Shown in pieces: positions 25,116-33,703 of a stretch of DNA of 50,261 nucleotides. The stretch is from the NCBI GenBank assembly GCA_020850995.1, contig JADZDP010000002.1:1-50261 (forward strand), given 5' to 3'. Under the pieces are notes generated by a model. The model was not told the origin of the DNA. It saw only the letters and a list, made by a program, of their open reading frames with translations, and made no database searches. Numbering within the stretch: position 1 is the first letter of the stretch; every line of letters starts with the position of its first letter. A program made the translations under genes and the position numbers. The DNA comes from Deltaproteobacteria bacterium (GTDB taxonomy: Bacteria; Myxococcota; UBA727; VGSZ01).

Positions 25116-27689
25116 GTGGCTCCGCGCGTCCTCGTTTGTATCGAAGACAACGGCGTCGCGCACGTCGTTGCGGCCCGTCTGATGAAGGACGGGGTTGACG
25201 GCGTCGTGGTGGAAAAGCCCAACCGCCTCATCGAGGAAGCCAAGAAGGGCGTCGCCGCCGTCGCCGTGCAAGACCGTTACCCCTCGGGAGAGCTCGCGCA
25301 GACACTGCTGCGGCAGGTGCGGGTCGCGCGTCAAAACGACGTCGTGCCCGCCATCGTCTTGCTGACGGCCGACATGGCGGCCGTCGATCGCACGGTGCTC
25401 GAGAAGCAGTACAAGGTGAAGGAGTTCATCCGCATCAGCGAGAACCCCATCCGCATCGCAGAGGCAGCGCACGCGGCCGCCGGCGCCAACGGCACCGACG
25501 AGGACGACCTCATCCTGCATCCCGACGAACGCGCCAACGACTTCGACATCTCGGTCGACTCCGTGGCGGCCCAGATCAACGAGGCGCTCGACGACAACTT
25601 CGATGACGACGAGCAAGGCTTCAAGACCGTCGAGGTGGACGCCGGCGAGCTGGCGCGGCTGCGCGGCAGGTTACCGAAACCGCCGTCCACCAAGGTCGAC
25701 GTCGCCGCCACCCAAGGCGACATGCTCGCCGCCATCAAGGCGGCGCCCACGGGCCCCGGCCACCCAGTGACGCAGGAGTCGGAGCTCATCCTCGACAACC
25801 CCACCTCCGAGGGGATCCTCGAGCTGAGCCACCTGCCACCACCAGGCGGCGATGCCGACATCCTGCTCAACGCGCTGCCCACCACGGTGACGCCGGCCCG
25901 CTCCTCGCCGGTCGCGCCCGCGCCCGTGCTCGCTCCTCCCGCCCCAAACCGCCCGACGGCCGCTCCGGTCGTCACCAGTCCACCGCCTCCTGGCCGCACG
26001 CCCGACGCAGACGAGGGGATTCCCGTGCAGACCCAAGACCCAGCAAAGTTGTCGACCGATCTCAAGCGCGCCCTGCTTGCCGAGAAGAAGAAGACCGAAG
26101 CGGCGCAGAAGCGCGTTGAGGAGCTCGAGGCGCGCCTCGCCAAGTCCGGCGCCGGAGATCCGGCACGGCCCGCCGGCACCGGCGCAGGTGTGCCCACGGA
26201 AGGCGTGTTCGAGGACCTCCGCTACGCGGCGCTCTTGGCGCGCTGCCGAGCGGAGCTGTTCACCGGCGCGATCCAGATGCAGTCGGGCGGCGCCACGCGC
26301 ACCGTGTACCTGAAGGACGGCCTGCCGGTTGCGTTCCACTCGTCGGAGCCCGGCGAGCGCATCGGCAAGGTCCTCATGAACCAGGGCCGTATCTCCGAAG
26401 ACCAGTACATGAAGGCGACCACGCGCTCCGTCGAGCGCAGCATCAAGCTCACCGACGCCTTGGTCGAGCTCGGCCTGATGGACGCCGAGACTGTGGCCGT
26501 CGAGCAGCGCAACCTGACGCGCGACCAGATCATCCAGAGCTTCGAGCTCTCGCAAGGTCGCTTCACGGTGATGGCGGGCCAAACCCCCGACGCCAACACG
26601 CCCACCTTCGATTTCGGGCCGGGCGAGATCTACGTCCAAGGCTACCGCCGCTACGCGCCCGCGAACGAGATGATGGCGGCGTTCGAGACGCTGCGCGACA
26701 AGTACCTCATCGCCAATGCGCGCCTCGCGAGCTTCCGGCCCAAGCTCGGTCTCACCACCGAGGACGAGCGCATGCTGCGCCTGCTCGGCGAGGCGCTCAC
26801 CGTCGAAGAGGCGGTTGATCGCGCCCTGGTGACGCCCGAGCAGGCCGCGCGCCTCTTGTCGGCCCTGCAGGCGCTCGAGCTCGTCGACGAGTGGAGCCCA
26901 GGCGTCGAGCAATTCCGCAGCCGCATCCGCGCCGAAAAGCAGCGGCATGCAGAGGAGATCGCGGCGCTCCACGCCGAGGCGCGTCAACGCGAGCTGCGAC
27001 TCATCGAGGCGTTCGAGAAGGCGCTGCAGAAGCTCGGCGTCAGCATCTCGTTGTCGTCGGTGCCGGATGGCGACGCGCCCAAGCCGCGCTCGCCCTTCTC
27101 TTCATCCTCGTCGGCGGCGTCATCGAGCCTGCCGTCGTCCGGGTCCTCCAGCGGCATGATCGGCGTCGGCGGCGTCCGCTCGCCCGTCTCGTCAACGACC
27201 GTGGGGAGCAGCTCGCCGAGCGCCTTCGGCCACAGCGCGGCGCCAGCCTCGTCGGTGACCGTGCCTGCCAAGGACGCGGGCTCCACCGAGCCCGCGCCGG
27301 CCAGCAGCGCGCCCATCAGTGCGCCGTCGGGCAGCGCCAGCAGCGCTGCGAGCACCAGCGCCGGCGGCAATGGGCAGACCGGCAAGGCACGCGAGAGCCA
27401 GCAGACCATCTCCCTCGCCGATCTCAAGTACCGCGAGGGCGTGGAGCAGGCGACGCAGAACCGCCTCGACGAGGCCGAAGTGACACTGCGCGAGGCGGTG
27501 CGCCTCGATGCATCCAAACCCGAGTACCTGACGGCGCTGGCGCGCGTGCTGCTCGGTAACCCACGCTACGAGCGCGCCGGCACCCTTCCCGTCGTGCGCT
27601 CGCTGCTCGATCGCGCGGTCCAGCTCGCACCCGACAACAGCGAGGCGATCGACATGCACGCGCAGGTGATCAAGGAGATGAGCGGCTGA
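25116..27689 (+). CDS. Receiver-like/DUF4388/coiled-coil/TPR regulatory protein
   Basis: A protein of about 857 residues from the GTG at 25116, with GAGAGGGAGG just upstream; an ATG at 25092 is the alternative. Residues 3-120 look like a response-regulator receiver: an acidic pair E10/D11, a possible phospho-acceptor D53 (VQDRYP) and T84 (VLLTAD), but the conserved Lys near 107 is replaced (FIRISENP), so it may be a pseudo-receiver. Residues about 360-500 are a DUF4388/PATAN-like domain (ELFTGAIQMQSGG; VYLKDGLPVAFHS). A coiled coil lies at about 597-645, a Ser/Ala-rich linker to about 760, then TPR-like repeats to the end. It is probably a signalling scaffold. Confidence 0.85.
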   Translation: MAPRVLVCIEDNGVAHVVAARLMKDGVDGVVVEKPNRLIEEAKKGVAAVAVQDRYPSGELAQTLLRQVRVARQNDVVPAIVLLTADMAAVDRTVLEKQYKVKEFIRISENPIRIAEAAHAAAGANGTDEDDLILHPDERANDFDISVDSVAAQINEALDDNFDDDEQGFKTVEVDAGELARLRGRLPKPPSTKVDVAATQGDMLAAIKAAPTGPGHPVTQESELILDNPTSEGILELSHLPPPGGDADILLNALPTTVTPARSSPVAPAPVLAPPAPNRPTAAPVVTSPPPPGRTPDADEGIPVQTQDPAKLSTDLKRALLAEKKKTEAAQKRVEELEARLAKSGAGDPARPAGTGAGVPTEGVFEDLRYAALLARCRAELFTGAIQMQSGGATRTVYLKDGLPVAFHSSEPGERIGKVLMNQGRISEDQYMKATTRSVERSIKLTDALVELGLMDAETVAVEQRNLTRDQIIQSFELSQGRFTVMAGQTPDANTPTFDFGPGEIYVQGYRRYAPANEMMAAFETLRDKYLIANARLASFRPKLGLTTEDERMLRLLGEALTVEEAVDRALVTPEQAARLLSALQALELVDEWSPGVEQFRSRIRAEKQRHAEEIAALHAEARQRELRLIEAFEKALQKLGVSISLSSVPDGDAPKPRSPFSSSSSAASSSLPSSGSSSGMIGVGGVRSPVSSTTVGSSSPSAFGHSAAPASSVTVPAKDAGSTEPAPASSAPISAPSGSASSAASTSAGGNGQTGKARESQQTISLADLKYREGVEQATQNRLDEAEVTLREAVRLDASKPEYLTALARVLLGNPRYERAGTLPVVRSLLDRAVQLAPDNSEAIDMHAQVIKEMSG

Positions 27690-27707
27690 TCGGGCGCGCG
27701 TCGACCC

Positions 27708-28934
27708 TCAGGTGAGCTCCGCCAGGAAACGCTCGAGGCGATCGAAGCCCTGCTCGAGGACGCTCTCGCTGGCCGCGTACGACAGACGTAAGCCGCCCGG
27801 CCCGTCGAACGCCGTGCCCGGCACCAGCGCCAGGTGCGCCTCGTCCAGCAGCAGCTCCGAGAGCTTGACGTCGTCGCCGACGTCCCTTCCCCGGTGCTTG
27901 CCGGGCAGCCGCGCGCCGAGGTCGAGGAAGATATAGAACGCGCCCTCGGGCGGGTGCACCGCCACGCCCGGCAGGCGCGCGGCCCGCTCGAGCACGAGGG
28001 TGCGGCGCTTCTCATAGGTGCGGCGCATCTCCTCCACCGCCGCCGTCACGTCGGGGCTCTCACGCAAGGCGTAGGCCGCCGCTGCTTGGGCCACCGCCGC
28101 GGCACAGGTGGTGCGCTGCTGCTGCAGCGTGATCATGGCGTCGATGAGCGGCTTGGGCCCCGCCGCCACGCCCACGCGCCAGCCGGTCATGGCGTAGGCC
28201 TTGGCGACACCCCCCACCCACAAGGTCCGGCCACGAGCGTCGTCGTCGAAGGACACCGGAGATACGTGCCGGAAGGTACCGTAGGTGAGCCGCTCGTAGA
28301 TCTCGTCGGAGATGACCCAGGTGTCGGTGCCGCGCAGCCGAGCATAGATGGTGCGCAGCAGGTCCTCTGTCCAGCCTGCGCCCGTGGGGTTCGATGGAGT
28401 GCACAGCACCACGAGCTTGGTGCGCGGCGTCAGCGCCCGCTCGAGGTCGGCGGGGCTGGGGCGGTAGCCGTGCTCACGCTTGGTGTGCACGACCACGGGC
28501 GTACCGCCTGCGAGGCGCACCAGGTCTGCGTAGGTCACCCAGTACGGCGCGAACAGCACCACCTCGTCGCCAGCGCCGACCAGCGCGTCGATGGCCAGCA
28601 TGAGCGCACCCTTGGTGCCGACGGTGGCGATGACCTCGTTGACGCCATAGTCGGTGTATTGCTCGCGGCGCAGCTTGGCGCGCATGGCGTCGATCATCTC
28701 GTCGGTGCCGCGGGCGTTGGTGTAGGCATGAGCGGCCCGCTCCTCGAGGGCGCGCCGCGCGTAGTCGACGATGCACGCGGGCGTCTTGAAGTCGGGCTCG
28801 CCTGCCGACAGGTTGGCGACGTCGATCCCGGCCTTCTGCATGGCCTTGGCCTTGGCGGCCATAGCCAGGGTCGCCGACGGGCGAACCGCCGACATGCGCG
28901 CGGTGTTGAGCGACAGAGCCACGGCGGACCTCAC
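27708..28934 (-). CDS. Class I pyridoxal-phosphate aminotransferase (aspartate aminotransferase type)
   Basis: A protein of 408 residues, full length for the aspartate-aminotransferase gamma subgroup. PLP contacts: N182 (PSNPTG), D210 and Y213 (SDEIYE), Schiff-base K245 in [14 protein letters not shown], and R252. The residue before K245 is Ala where most relatives have Ser; this is tolerated. It should transfer amino groups between aspartate (or other amino acids) and 2-oxoglutarate. The start at 28934 overlaps the coaD stop (ATGA). A shorter start at M14 is possible. Confidence 0.9.
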   Translation of the reverse strand: MRSAVALSLNTARMSAVRPSATLAMAAKAKAMQKAGIDVANLSAGEPDFKTPACIVDYARRALEERAAHAYTNARGTDEMIDAMRAKLRREQYTDYGVNEVIATVGTKGALMLAIDALVGAGDEVVLFAPYWVTYADLVRLAGGTPVVVHTKREHGYRPSPADLERALTPRTKLVVLCTPSNPTGAGWTEDLLRTIYARLRGTDTWVISDEIYERLTYGTFRHVSPVSFDDDARGRTLWVGGVAKAYAMTGWRVGVAAGPKPLIDAMITLQQQRTTCAAAVAQAAAAYALRESPDVTAAVEEMRRTYEKRRTLVLERAARLPGVAVHPPEGAFYIFLDLGARLPGKHRGRDVGDDVKLSELLLDEAHLALVPGTAFDGPGGLRLSYAASESVLEQGFDRLERFLAELT

Positions 28935-29428
28935 TTCTTCTTGCTGCCGCGCCCGAGCTTCTTTTCGAGCGCGTCGAATACCGGATCGGGAACCATGCCG
29001 CGCACGCTGCCGCCGAAGGTGGCGACCTCACGCACCAGGCGGCTCGACAAGTAGAAGCTCTCTTCACTGGTCATCATGAAGACGGTGTCGACCTTGGGCG
29101 CGAGCTTGCGGTTCATGCTGGCGAGCTGGAACTCGTATTCGAAGTCGCTGACCGCACGCAGGCCGCGCAGCAGCACACCGACCTTCTTCTTCTGAGCGTA
29201 GTCGACCACCAGGCCGTCGAAGGCGTCGATCTCGATGCCTTTGACCGCTCCCAGGCAGGCACGCGCCAGATCGAGCCGCTCGTCGACGGAAAACAGCGGC
29301 GACTTCTGCGGGTTGTTGGCGATGGCGAGGATGACCCGGTCGAACATCTTGAGGCCGCGCGTCAGGATGTCGACGTGGCCGTTGGTGAGCGGATCGAAGG
29401 AGCCGGGGTAGATGGCAGCGGTAGTCAC
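28931..29428 (-). CDS. coaD: Possible separate CoaD from an internal GTG start
   Basis: Inside the fused frame, a GTG at 29428 begins [13 protein letters not shown], exactly where normal CoaD proteins start, and would give 165 residues (E. coli 159). GAGGAG lies 9 bases upstream, a plausible ribosome site. Thus phosphopantetheine adenylyltransferase could be made both free and fused to RsmD. The alternative is that the sequence is a true fusion and the ribosome site is chance. Confidence 0.6.
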   Translation of the reverse strand: MTTAAIYPGSFDPLTNGHVDILTRGLKMFDRVILAIANNPQKSPLFSVDERLDLARACLGAVKGIEIDAFDGLVVDYAQKKKVGVLLRGLRAVSDFEYEFQLASMNRKLAPKVDTVFMMTSEESFYLSSRLVREVATFGGSVRGMVPDPVFDALEKKLGRGSKKK

Positions 29429-30052
29429 GACGCAGGTCTCCTCGGTGCGATCGCCAGCGTGGCCCTGCGCGCGCGGCGCGCGCTGCAGCATGACGACGCG
29501 GGTGTCGCCATAGACGCGTTCGAAGATCGGCGAAAGCCCCACCGGGGAGGGATCGCCCGTTCGGCGGTCACGTTCGAGCACCAAGACGCCGCCGGGCGCG
29601 AGCACGCGCACCAGGTCGGGGTAGAGCGAGGTCACCGTGTGGGCGTAGGGCGGATCGACGAAGCAGAGGTCCACGCTCTGCGCAGGCAGCGCCCGCAGCG
29701 TGCGCGCCGCGTCGTCGCAGCGCACACCTGCGACCTCGACGAGCCCCAGCGAGGCCAGGTTCTCCTCGACGACACGGGCGCTGGCCCGATCCCGCTCCAC
29801 CAAGAGCGCGTGGGCCGCGCCCCGCGACAGCGCCTCGATGGCGAGGGCGCCGCTGCCGGCGAAGAGGTCGAGCACGCGCGCGCCCTCGAGGGCGGCGCCT
29901 GCCCCCGATGCCAGCGCCGAGAACAAGGCCGCTCGCACCTTGTCCGACGTGGGGCGCAGCGCCCCGCGATCGGCCGCGGCCGGCACGCGCAAGCGCCGCC
30001 TCGCCAGCCGCCCCCCGGTGATGCGCAATGCGCCCGCCATGTGCCCGGCCAT
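28931..30052 (-). CDS. RsmD-CoaD continuous reading frame: 16S rRNA m2G966 methyltransferase joined to phosphopantetheine adenylyltransferase
   Basis: One open frame of 373 residues. Residues 1 to about 190 are Rsm[12 protein letters not shown], the SAM motif [14 protein letters not shown] (62-75) and the catalytic DPPY (133-136), which methylates G966 of 16S rRNA. No stop follows. After an about 16-residue link, residues 209-373 are complete Coa[13 protein letters not shown] (ATP-binding) and [13 protein letters not shown], the enzyme making dephospho-CoA. The order rsmD-coaD is a common operon, but here the stop is missing. Either M1 or M5 may start. Whether it acts as a fusion or through an internal start is open. 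Confidence 0.85.
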   Translation of the reverse strand: MAGHMAGALRITGGRLARRRLRVPAAADRGALRPTSDKVRAALFSALASGAGAALEGARVLDLFAGSGALAIEALSRGAAHALLVERDRASARVVEENLASLGLVEVAGVRCDDAARTLRALPAQSVDLCFVDPPYAHTVTSLYPDLVRVLAPGGVLVLERDRRTGDPSPVGLSPIFERVYGDTRVVMLQRAPRAQGHAGDRTEETCVVTTAAIYPGSFDPLTNGHVDILTRGLKMFDRVILAIANNPQKSPLFSVDERLDLARACLGAVKGIEIDAFDGLVVDYAQKKKVGVLLRGLRAVSDFEYEFQLASMNRKLAPKVDTVFMMTSEESFYLSSRLVREVATFGGSVRGMVPDPVFDALEKKLGRGSKKK

Positions 30053-30087
30053 AGCGAAGCCGTGTTCCGTGCGCTACCTCTGGTCGT

Positions 30088-30324
30088 GTGCAGGGCCTCG
30101 TCGCCGTCATCGTCACCGTGCACCAGGCGGCCGTGCTGCTTGGGGTGGTGGCCTTGGTGGTGATGGGGGCCGTGTGCTTCCTCTTGTTCAAGAACGGCGG
30201 CGGCGCGCGCCGCGTGGTGATCGCGGGGCTGGTCGGCGTGGGCTGCGGCCTGGTCACCTTCGGCGTCAGCGCGCACCTGCTGCGCGTCGCCCCCCTCGAC
30301 GTCGAAGTGGTGTCGCTCGATTGA
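30088..30324 (+). CDS. Small two-helix membrane protein
   Basis: A protein of 78 residues from a GTG, with two hydrophobic segments (about 4-34 and 43-66) separated by FKNGGGARR, which would sit in the cytoplasm. It diverges from rsmD across 35 bases and stands alone on this strand. No family is recognised. Coding is supported by the clean membrane pattern and lack of a better frame opposite, but the length leaves some doubt. Confidence 0.5.
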   Translation: MQGLVAVIVTVHQAAVLLGVVALVVMGAVCFLLFKNGGGARRVVIAGLVGVGCGLVTFGVSAHLLRVAPLDVEVVSLD

Positions 30325-30450
30325 AGCTCGAGCGCATCTCATGAGTCCCGACCGAGCCTGCGCGAGGACAAAAAGGCCGAGGGCAAGGCGCATCGAAGCC
30401 AACGGCCGTTTGGACCGCGCCGGCGACGCGGAGGGTTCGTCAGATGCGCT
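30325..30450. other. Convergent intergenic spacer with 10-bp inverted repeat
   Basis: This lies between two converging genes. A perfect 10-bp inverted pair, GAGCGCATCT (30330-30339) and AGATGCGCTC (30442-30451), frames the spacer, and a 10-base palindrome AACGGCCGTT lies between. No T-tract, so a standard terminator is not evident. Confidence 0.45.
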
Positions 30451-31905
30451 CTACCCCTTGCGCAGCACGATGCGCGCGAGCTCGGGCGAGAACACCGCCG
30501 ACACCTTCTTGTCGGGCGGCGCCGCGCGCAAGCGGCGCTCCACCTGGTCCGCCGGACGCCCCACGGCGATGGCGATGAGCGGTGCCAAGCCGAGGTCGAG
30601 GGCGGTGCCGGAGTCCTTCAACAACAGCGTGGGCAGCCTGTTCCACTCTGGGAAGATGCGGAACAACTGCGCGCTATCGACGGAGTGGCGGATCTGCTGC
30701 TCCACCTCGGCCTGCGGCCGCTCCAGGTAGCGCGCGGCGTAGCGCGCCGTCCCTTCGATATCGCCCATGGCCGTCTTCACGTCGAGGCGCCCCATGCCGA
30801 GCACGCCGTCGGGGAGGTCGACCCTGGGGAGCGGCACGGGCCGCGGCGCCACGCGCGGCGCCACCGGGGGCGACGGGGGCGGCGGCGGCGCAGCGGGCTT
30901 GGGCGGCGGCGGGGGCGGCGCAGCGGCCTGCTCGGGTGCAGGCTTGGGCGGCGGCGGCGGTGCGGGCTGCTCCGGCGCGGCAGGTCGCTCGACCTCGAGG
31001 GGCTCGGGCACCGGCGGCCGCAGGTGCTCGGCGTTGCCGACGAGCTCCCACCACGGCACCGGGCCAGGCGGGACGTCGGGGGTCGGGTCGATGCCGGGGC
31101 CCTGTTTCACCCAACGCACACCGCCCTCGACGAAGGCGCTCGGGTCGAGGCCGAACAGCAGCGGGCGGGTGTTGTAGGGCGCGTCGGCGTGGTGCGTCTG
31201 CAGCGCGCCGGAGAAGCCGGGCGCGGTGCGCGCGAGCGTGCTCGTGACGATGTCTTGTGCCACGGCCCACTCGTCGTCGACGAACATGCGATCGCGGATC
31301 CAGCGCTCGCTCTCGTAGCGCCGCAGGGCGCGCACGCCCACGATGCGCAGCCAGGCGGGCGCGGCCACCATCAACGCGAGGCCGGCCGAGGCCAGCGCCA
31401 TGGGCAGCGCATGCAGCTCCCACGCGAAGCGCGCGCGCAGAATCAGGCCGTCCGCCGGCGGCGGCCGCTCAACCACGCCGAGCGCGTGCTGCAGCACCGC
31501 GGTCTCCACGATGCGGCTGACGATGTCGTCATCGAGCGGGCGCTTGAGGAACAACAGCGCGAGCGGCTGCACCACCAAGAGCCCGAGCGCGAACAGCACC
31601 ACCACGCCCGTGAATGCGGGCCGCCAGTTGCCGATCTCCTCGATGGGCAGGTGCAGCGGGTAGCCCGAGCCCGCGTGTTGCAGCCGCATCAAGTTGAGCA
31701 TGAAGAGCGTTCCCACGGCGAACAGCGGCGGCGCGGACAACAAGCCGAGCGTCAGCATCCCGCCGTAGCCGAGCCCCACGCCGCACAAGAGCGCCGCCAC
31801 CACCGACAGCGCTGCCGACATGATCAAGAAGCGCCGCTCGCCAGGAGCGACGCGCGCCACGATGTCGACGTCGTAGCCGCACAGGGTGAGGAGCGCCTTG
31901 GTCAC
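30451..31905 (-). CDS. Polytopic membrane protein with Pro-rich linker, partner of DUF4407 protein
   Basis: A protein of 484 residues. Four hydrophobic segments lie in the first about 195 residues, followed by a soluble region (YESERWIRDRMFVDDEWAVA), a linker of proline runs (about 310-355), and a C-terminal helical domain (RLDVKTAMGDIEGTARYAAR onward) that may bind a partner. No known family is recognised. The start at 31905 overlaps the DUF4407 gene stop (ATGA), and it is the last gene of the four-gene operon. Confidence 0.82.
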   Translation of the reverse strand: MTKALLTLCGYDVDIVARVAPGERRFLIMSAALSVVAALLCGVGLGYGGMLTLGLLSAPPLFAVGTLFMLNLMRLQHAGSGYPLHLPIEEIGNWRPAFTGVVVLFALGLLVVQPLALLFLKRPLDDDIVSRIVETAVLQHALGVVERPPPADGLILRARFAWELHALPMALASAGLALMVAAPAWLRIVGVRALRRYESERWIRDRMFVDDEWAVAQDIVTSTLARTAPGFSGALQTHHADAPYNTRPLLFGLDPSAFVEGGVRWVKQGPGIDPTPDVPPGPVPWWELVGNAEHLRPPVPEPLEVERPAAPEQPAPPPPPKPAPEQAAAPPPPPPKPAAPPPPPSPPVAPRVAPRPVPLPRVDLPDGVLGMGRLDVKTAMGDIEGTARYAARYLERPQAEVEQQIRHSVDSAQLFRIFPEWNRLPTLLLKDSGTALDLGLAPLIAIAVGRPADQVERRLRAAPPDKKVSAVFSPELARIVLRKG

Positions 31906-33296
31906 GAGCGTTTGACGAAGGCCTCAGGGTTCTGCGCGATGGCAGCGGCGGTCTTCTTCTGCCACGCCTCGTGCACCACGGTGGCCATGGCGCGCTCGCT
32001 GTCGAGCCGCCGCTTCTCCTCGTCGAGCACCGCGGTGACGCCGTGGTGCAAATCGATGTGGATGGCCTTGCCCTTGCCGTCGGAGATGATGCGCGCGTCG
32101 GGCTCGATGCCAGCGCGCGCGCGCACGACGCGCTTCTGGTTCTCGTCCAGATAATCGTACGCCCCCTTGATGACCATCAGCTTGAAGAAGATGGGGCCGG
32201 CCTCGATGCACAAGAGGAGGAGCATGATGGCGATGGGGATCATGCCGCCGATGTCGTGGCTCACCTGGATGCGCTTCATCAGCCCGTCGAGGTGTCTGGC
32301 GACCTGCAGGTTGCTCGCCTTCTCGCCTGCGAGCTTGGCGTCGAGCGAGGACAGCGCGGTCTTCGCCTCGGTCAGCTCGTCGCTGACCATGGTGTTCTTC
32401 TTGCCGAGCGCCTCGCGGTCGCGGTTGAGCTCGGCCTCCATGCGATCGAGGTTGTCGCGTTTGTCGCGCCAGGCAGGTCCGCGCCCCGCGGCGCCCGAGC
32501 CGGTCTTCCCCTCGGCCTCGAGCTCGAGCTCGCGGCGCTGCTGTTGGATCTCGAGGCGCCGCTTCTCGAGCGCGCCGTCGTTGTCGTCGACGCGCTTCTG
32601 CAGCCCATCGATCTTCTCGCGCAGGGTGGTGCGCTCCTTGGCGACCAGGCCTTCGCTGGCGTCGTTGAGCTCCGCCAGGAACTCCTTCTGCTCCTTCTCG
32701 AGCGCGCTCTCGATCTCGCTCTCGAGGATCTTGATCTCGAGGGGCTTCGACAGGCACAGGCCGATGATGAGCGCCATGGCCAGGCGCGGCAGCGAGTTGA
32801 CGAACTCCTGCCAGGTGATCTTGTCGGTGCCGTCGCCCTTGCCCGTCGACGAGATGATGAAGCGATCGATGTTGAAGATGATGAGCGCCCACACCAGGCC
32901 GAAGAACACCGACGCCGCCGCGCTCGGCAGGTGCAGCACGCGCTCCCCAAGCGCCGTGGCATCCTTCGGAGAGAACACCGTGTAGAACGCGTAGCTCCCA
33001 GAGAAGAACGCCAGCACGCCAACGGTGAGCACCACGCCGCCGAGGCCCTGGAACTTGACCCGATCGCTGTTGGGGCAGCGCACAAGCAGCTGAGCGTCTG
33101 CGCCTGCACAGAACCACAGAAAGCGCGTGAAGCGCGAGACGTCGCGGACGGCGCCGTACTGGTAGCGGTCTTCGCTGGCCGTCGGCGTTGCGCTTGGGGT
33201 CGCTGCGGGTAGCGGGTCGGCCACCGGCGCGGCCACCGGCGCGGGTGCGGGCGCGGGCGATGACGCCGCTGCGGGGGACGGTGTTGGTTCGGTCAT
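31902..33296 (-). CDS. DUF4407 membrane protein with periplasmic or cytoplasmic coiled coil
   Basis: A protein of 464 residues from the ATG at 33296. A Pro/Ala-rich N-terminal tail (1-45) is followed by DUF4407: membrane helices at about 85-108, 125-148, 170-186 and 350-374, with a long charged coiled coil (about 190-340) between helices three and four. The motif SRFTRFLWFCAGADAQLL and NIDRFIISS are typical of the family, whose role is unknown. Start and stop overlap both neighbours by 4 bases, so production is coupled to them. Confidence 0.88.
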   Translation of the reverse strand: MTEPTPSPAAASSPAPAPAPVAAPVADPLPAATPSATPTASEDRYQYGAVRDVSRFTRFLWFCAGADAQLLVRCPNSDRVKFQGLGGVVLTVGVLAFFSGSYAFYTVFSPKDATALGERVLHLPSAAASVFFGLVWALIIFNIDRFIISSTGKGDGTDKITWQEFVNSLPRLAMALIIGLCLSKPLEIKILESEIESALEKEQKEFLAELNDASEGLVAKERTTLREKIDGLQKRVDDNDGALEKRRLEIQQQRRELELEAEGKTGSGAAGRGPAWRDKRDNLDRMEAELNRDREALGKKNTMVSDELTEAKTALSSLDAKLAGEKASNLQVARHLDGLMKRIQVSHDIGGMIPIAIMLLLLCIEAGPIFFKLMVIKGAYDYLDENQKRVVRARAGIEPDARIISDGKGKAIHIDLHHGVTAVLDEEKRRLDSERAMATVVHEAWQKKTAAAIAQNPEAFVKRS

Positions 33297-33703
33297 GGGC
33301 GTGGCACCTCGTGGCAGGAGGGGATGGGCGGCAGCGCCGGCACGCAGGCCGGCAACGCCAGGGTCGGGATGGCAGGCGGCGGCGGCGCGCGTGGCGAAGG
33401 CGGCGGCGCGGGGATGACGTCGAGCACGATGGTGCGCGTGTGGCGGAACAGCACCGAGCGCACCGCCACCTCGACGGTGGTGCGGCCCACGGCCGCGGGC
33501 ACGTCGACGAACAGCACACCAGCGAAGCCGCCGCTGACCTCGCGCGCGTCGTCGCCGCGGCCGATGCGGCCGTTCCCCGTGACGCGCACCACCAGCGCGG
33601 TGCGGCCACCGGCGAACACCACGCCACCGTGGGGGTGCTCGAGCAGCTCGATGCGCGGGCGCGACACCAAGTGCACCAGGAAGCGCACCATGCGCTGCAG
33701 CAT
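33293..33703 (-). CDS. Small beta-rich hypothetical protein of the OmpA/DUF4407 operon
   Basis: A protein of 136 residues from the ATG at 33703. The middle reads as a beta sandwich (HPHGGVVFAGGRTALVVRV; TTVEVAVRSVLFRHTRTIVL), followed by a proline-rich tail ending in SCHEVPRP. No signal peptide. The start shares one base with the OmpA-gene stop (TGATG), and the stop overlaps the DUF4407 start, which strongly supports a real gene. Family unknown. Confidence 0.8.
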   Translation of the reverse strand: MLQRMVRFLVHLVSRPRIELLEHPHGGVVFAGGRTALVVRVTGNGRIGRGDDAREVSGGFAGVLFVDVPAAVGRTTVEVAVRSVLFRHTRTIVLDVIPAPPPSPRAPPPPAIPTLALPACVPALPPIPSCHEVPRP

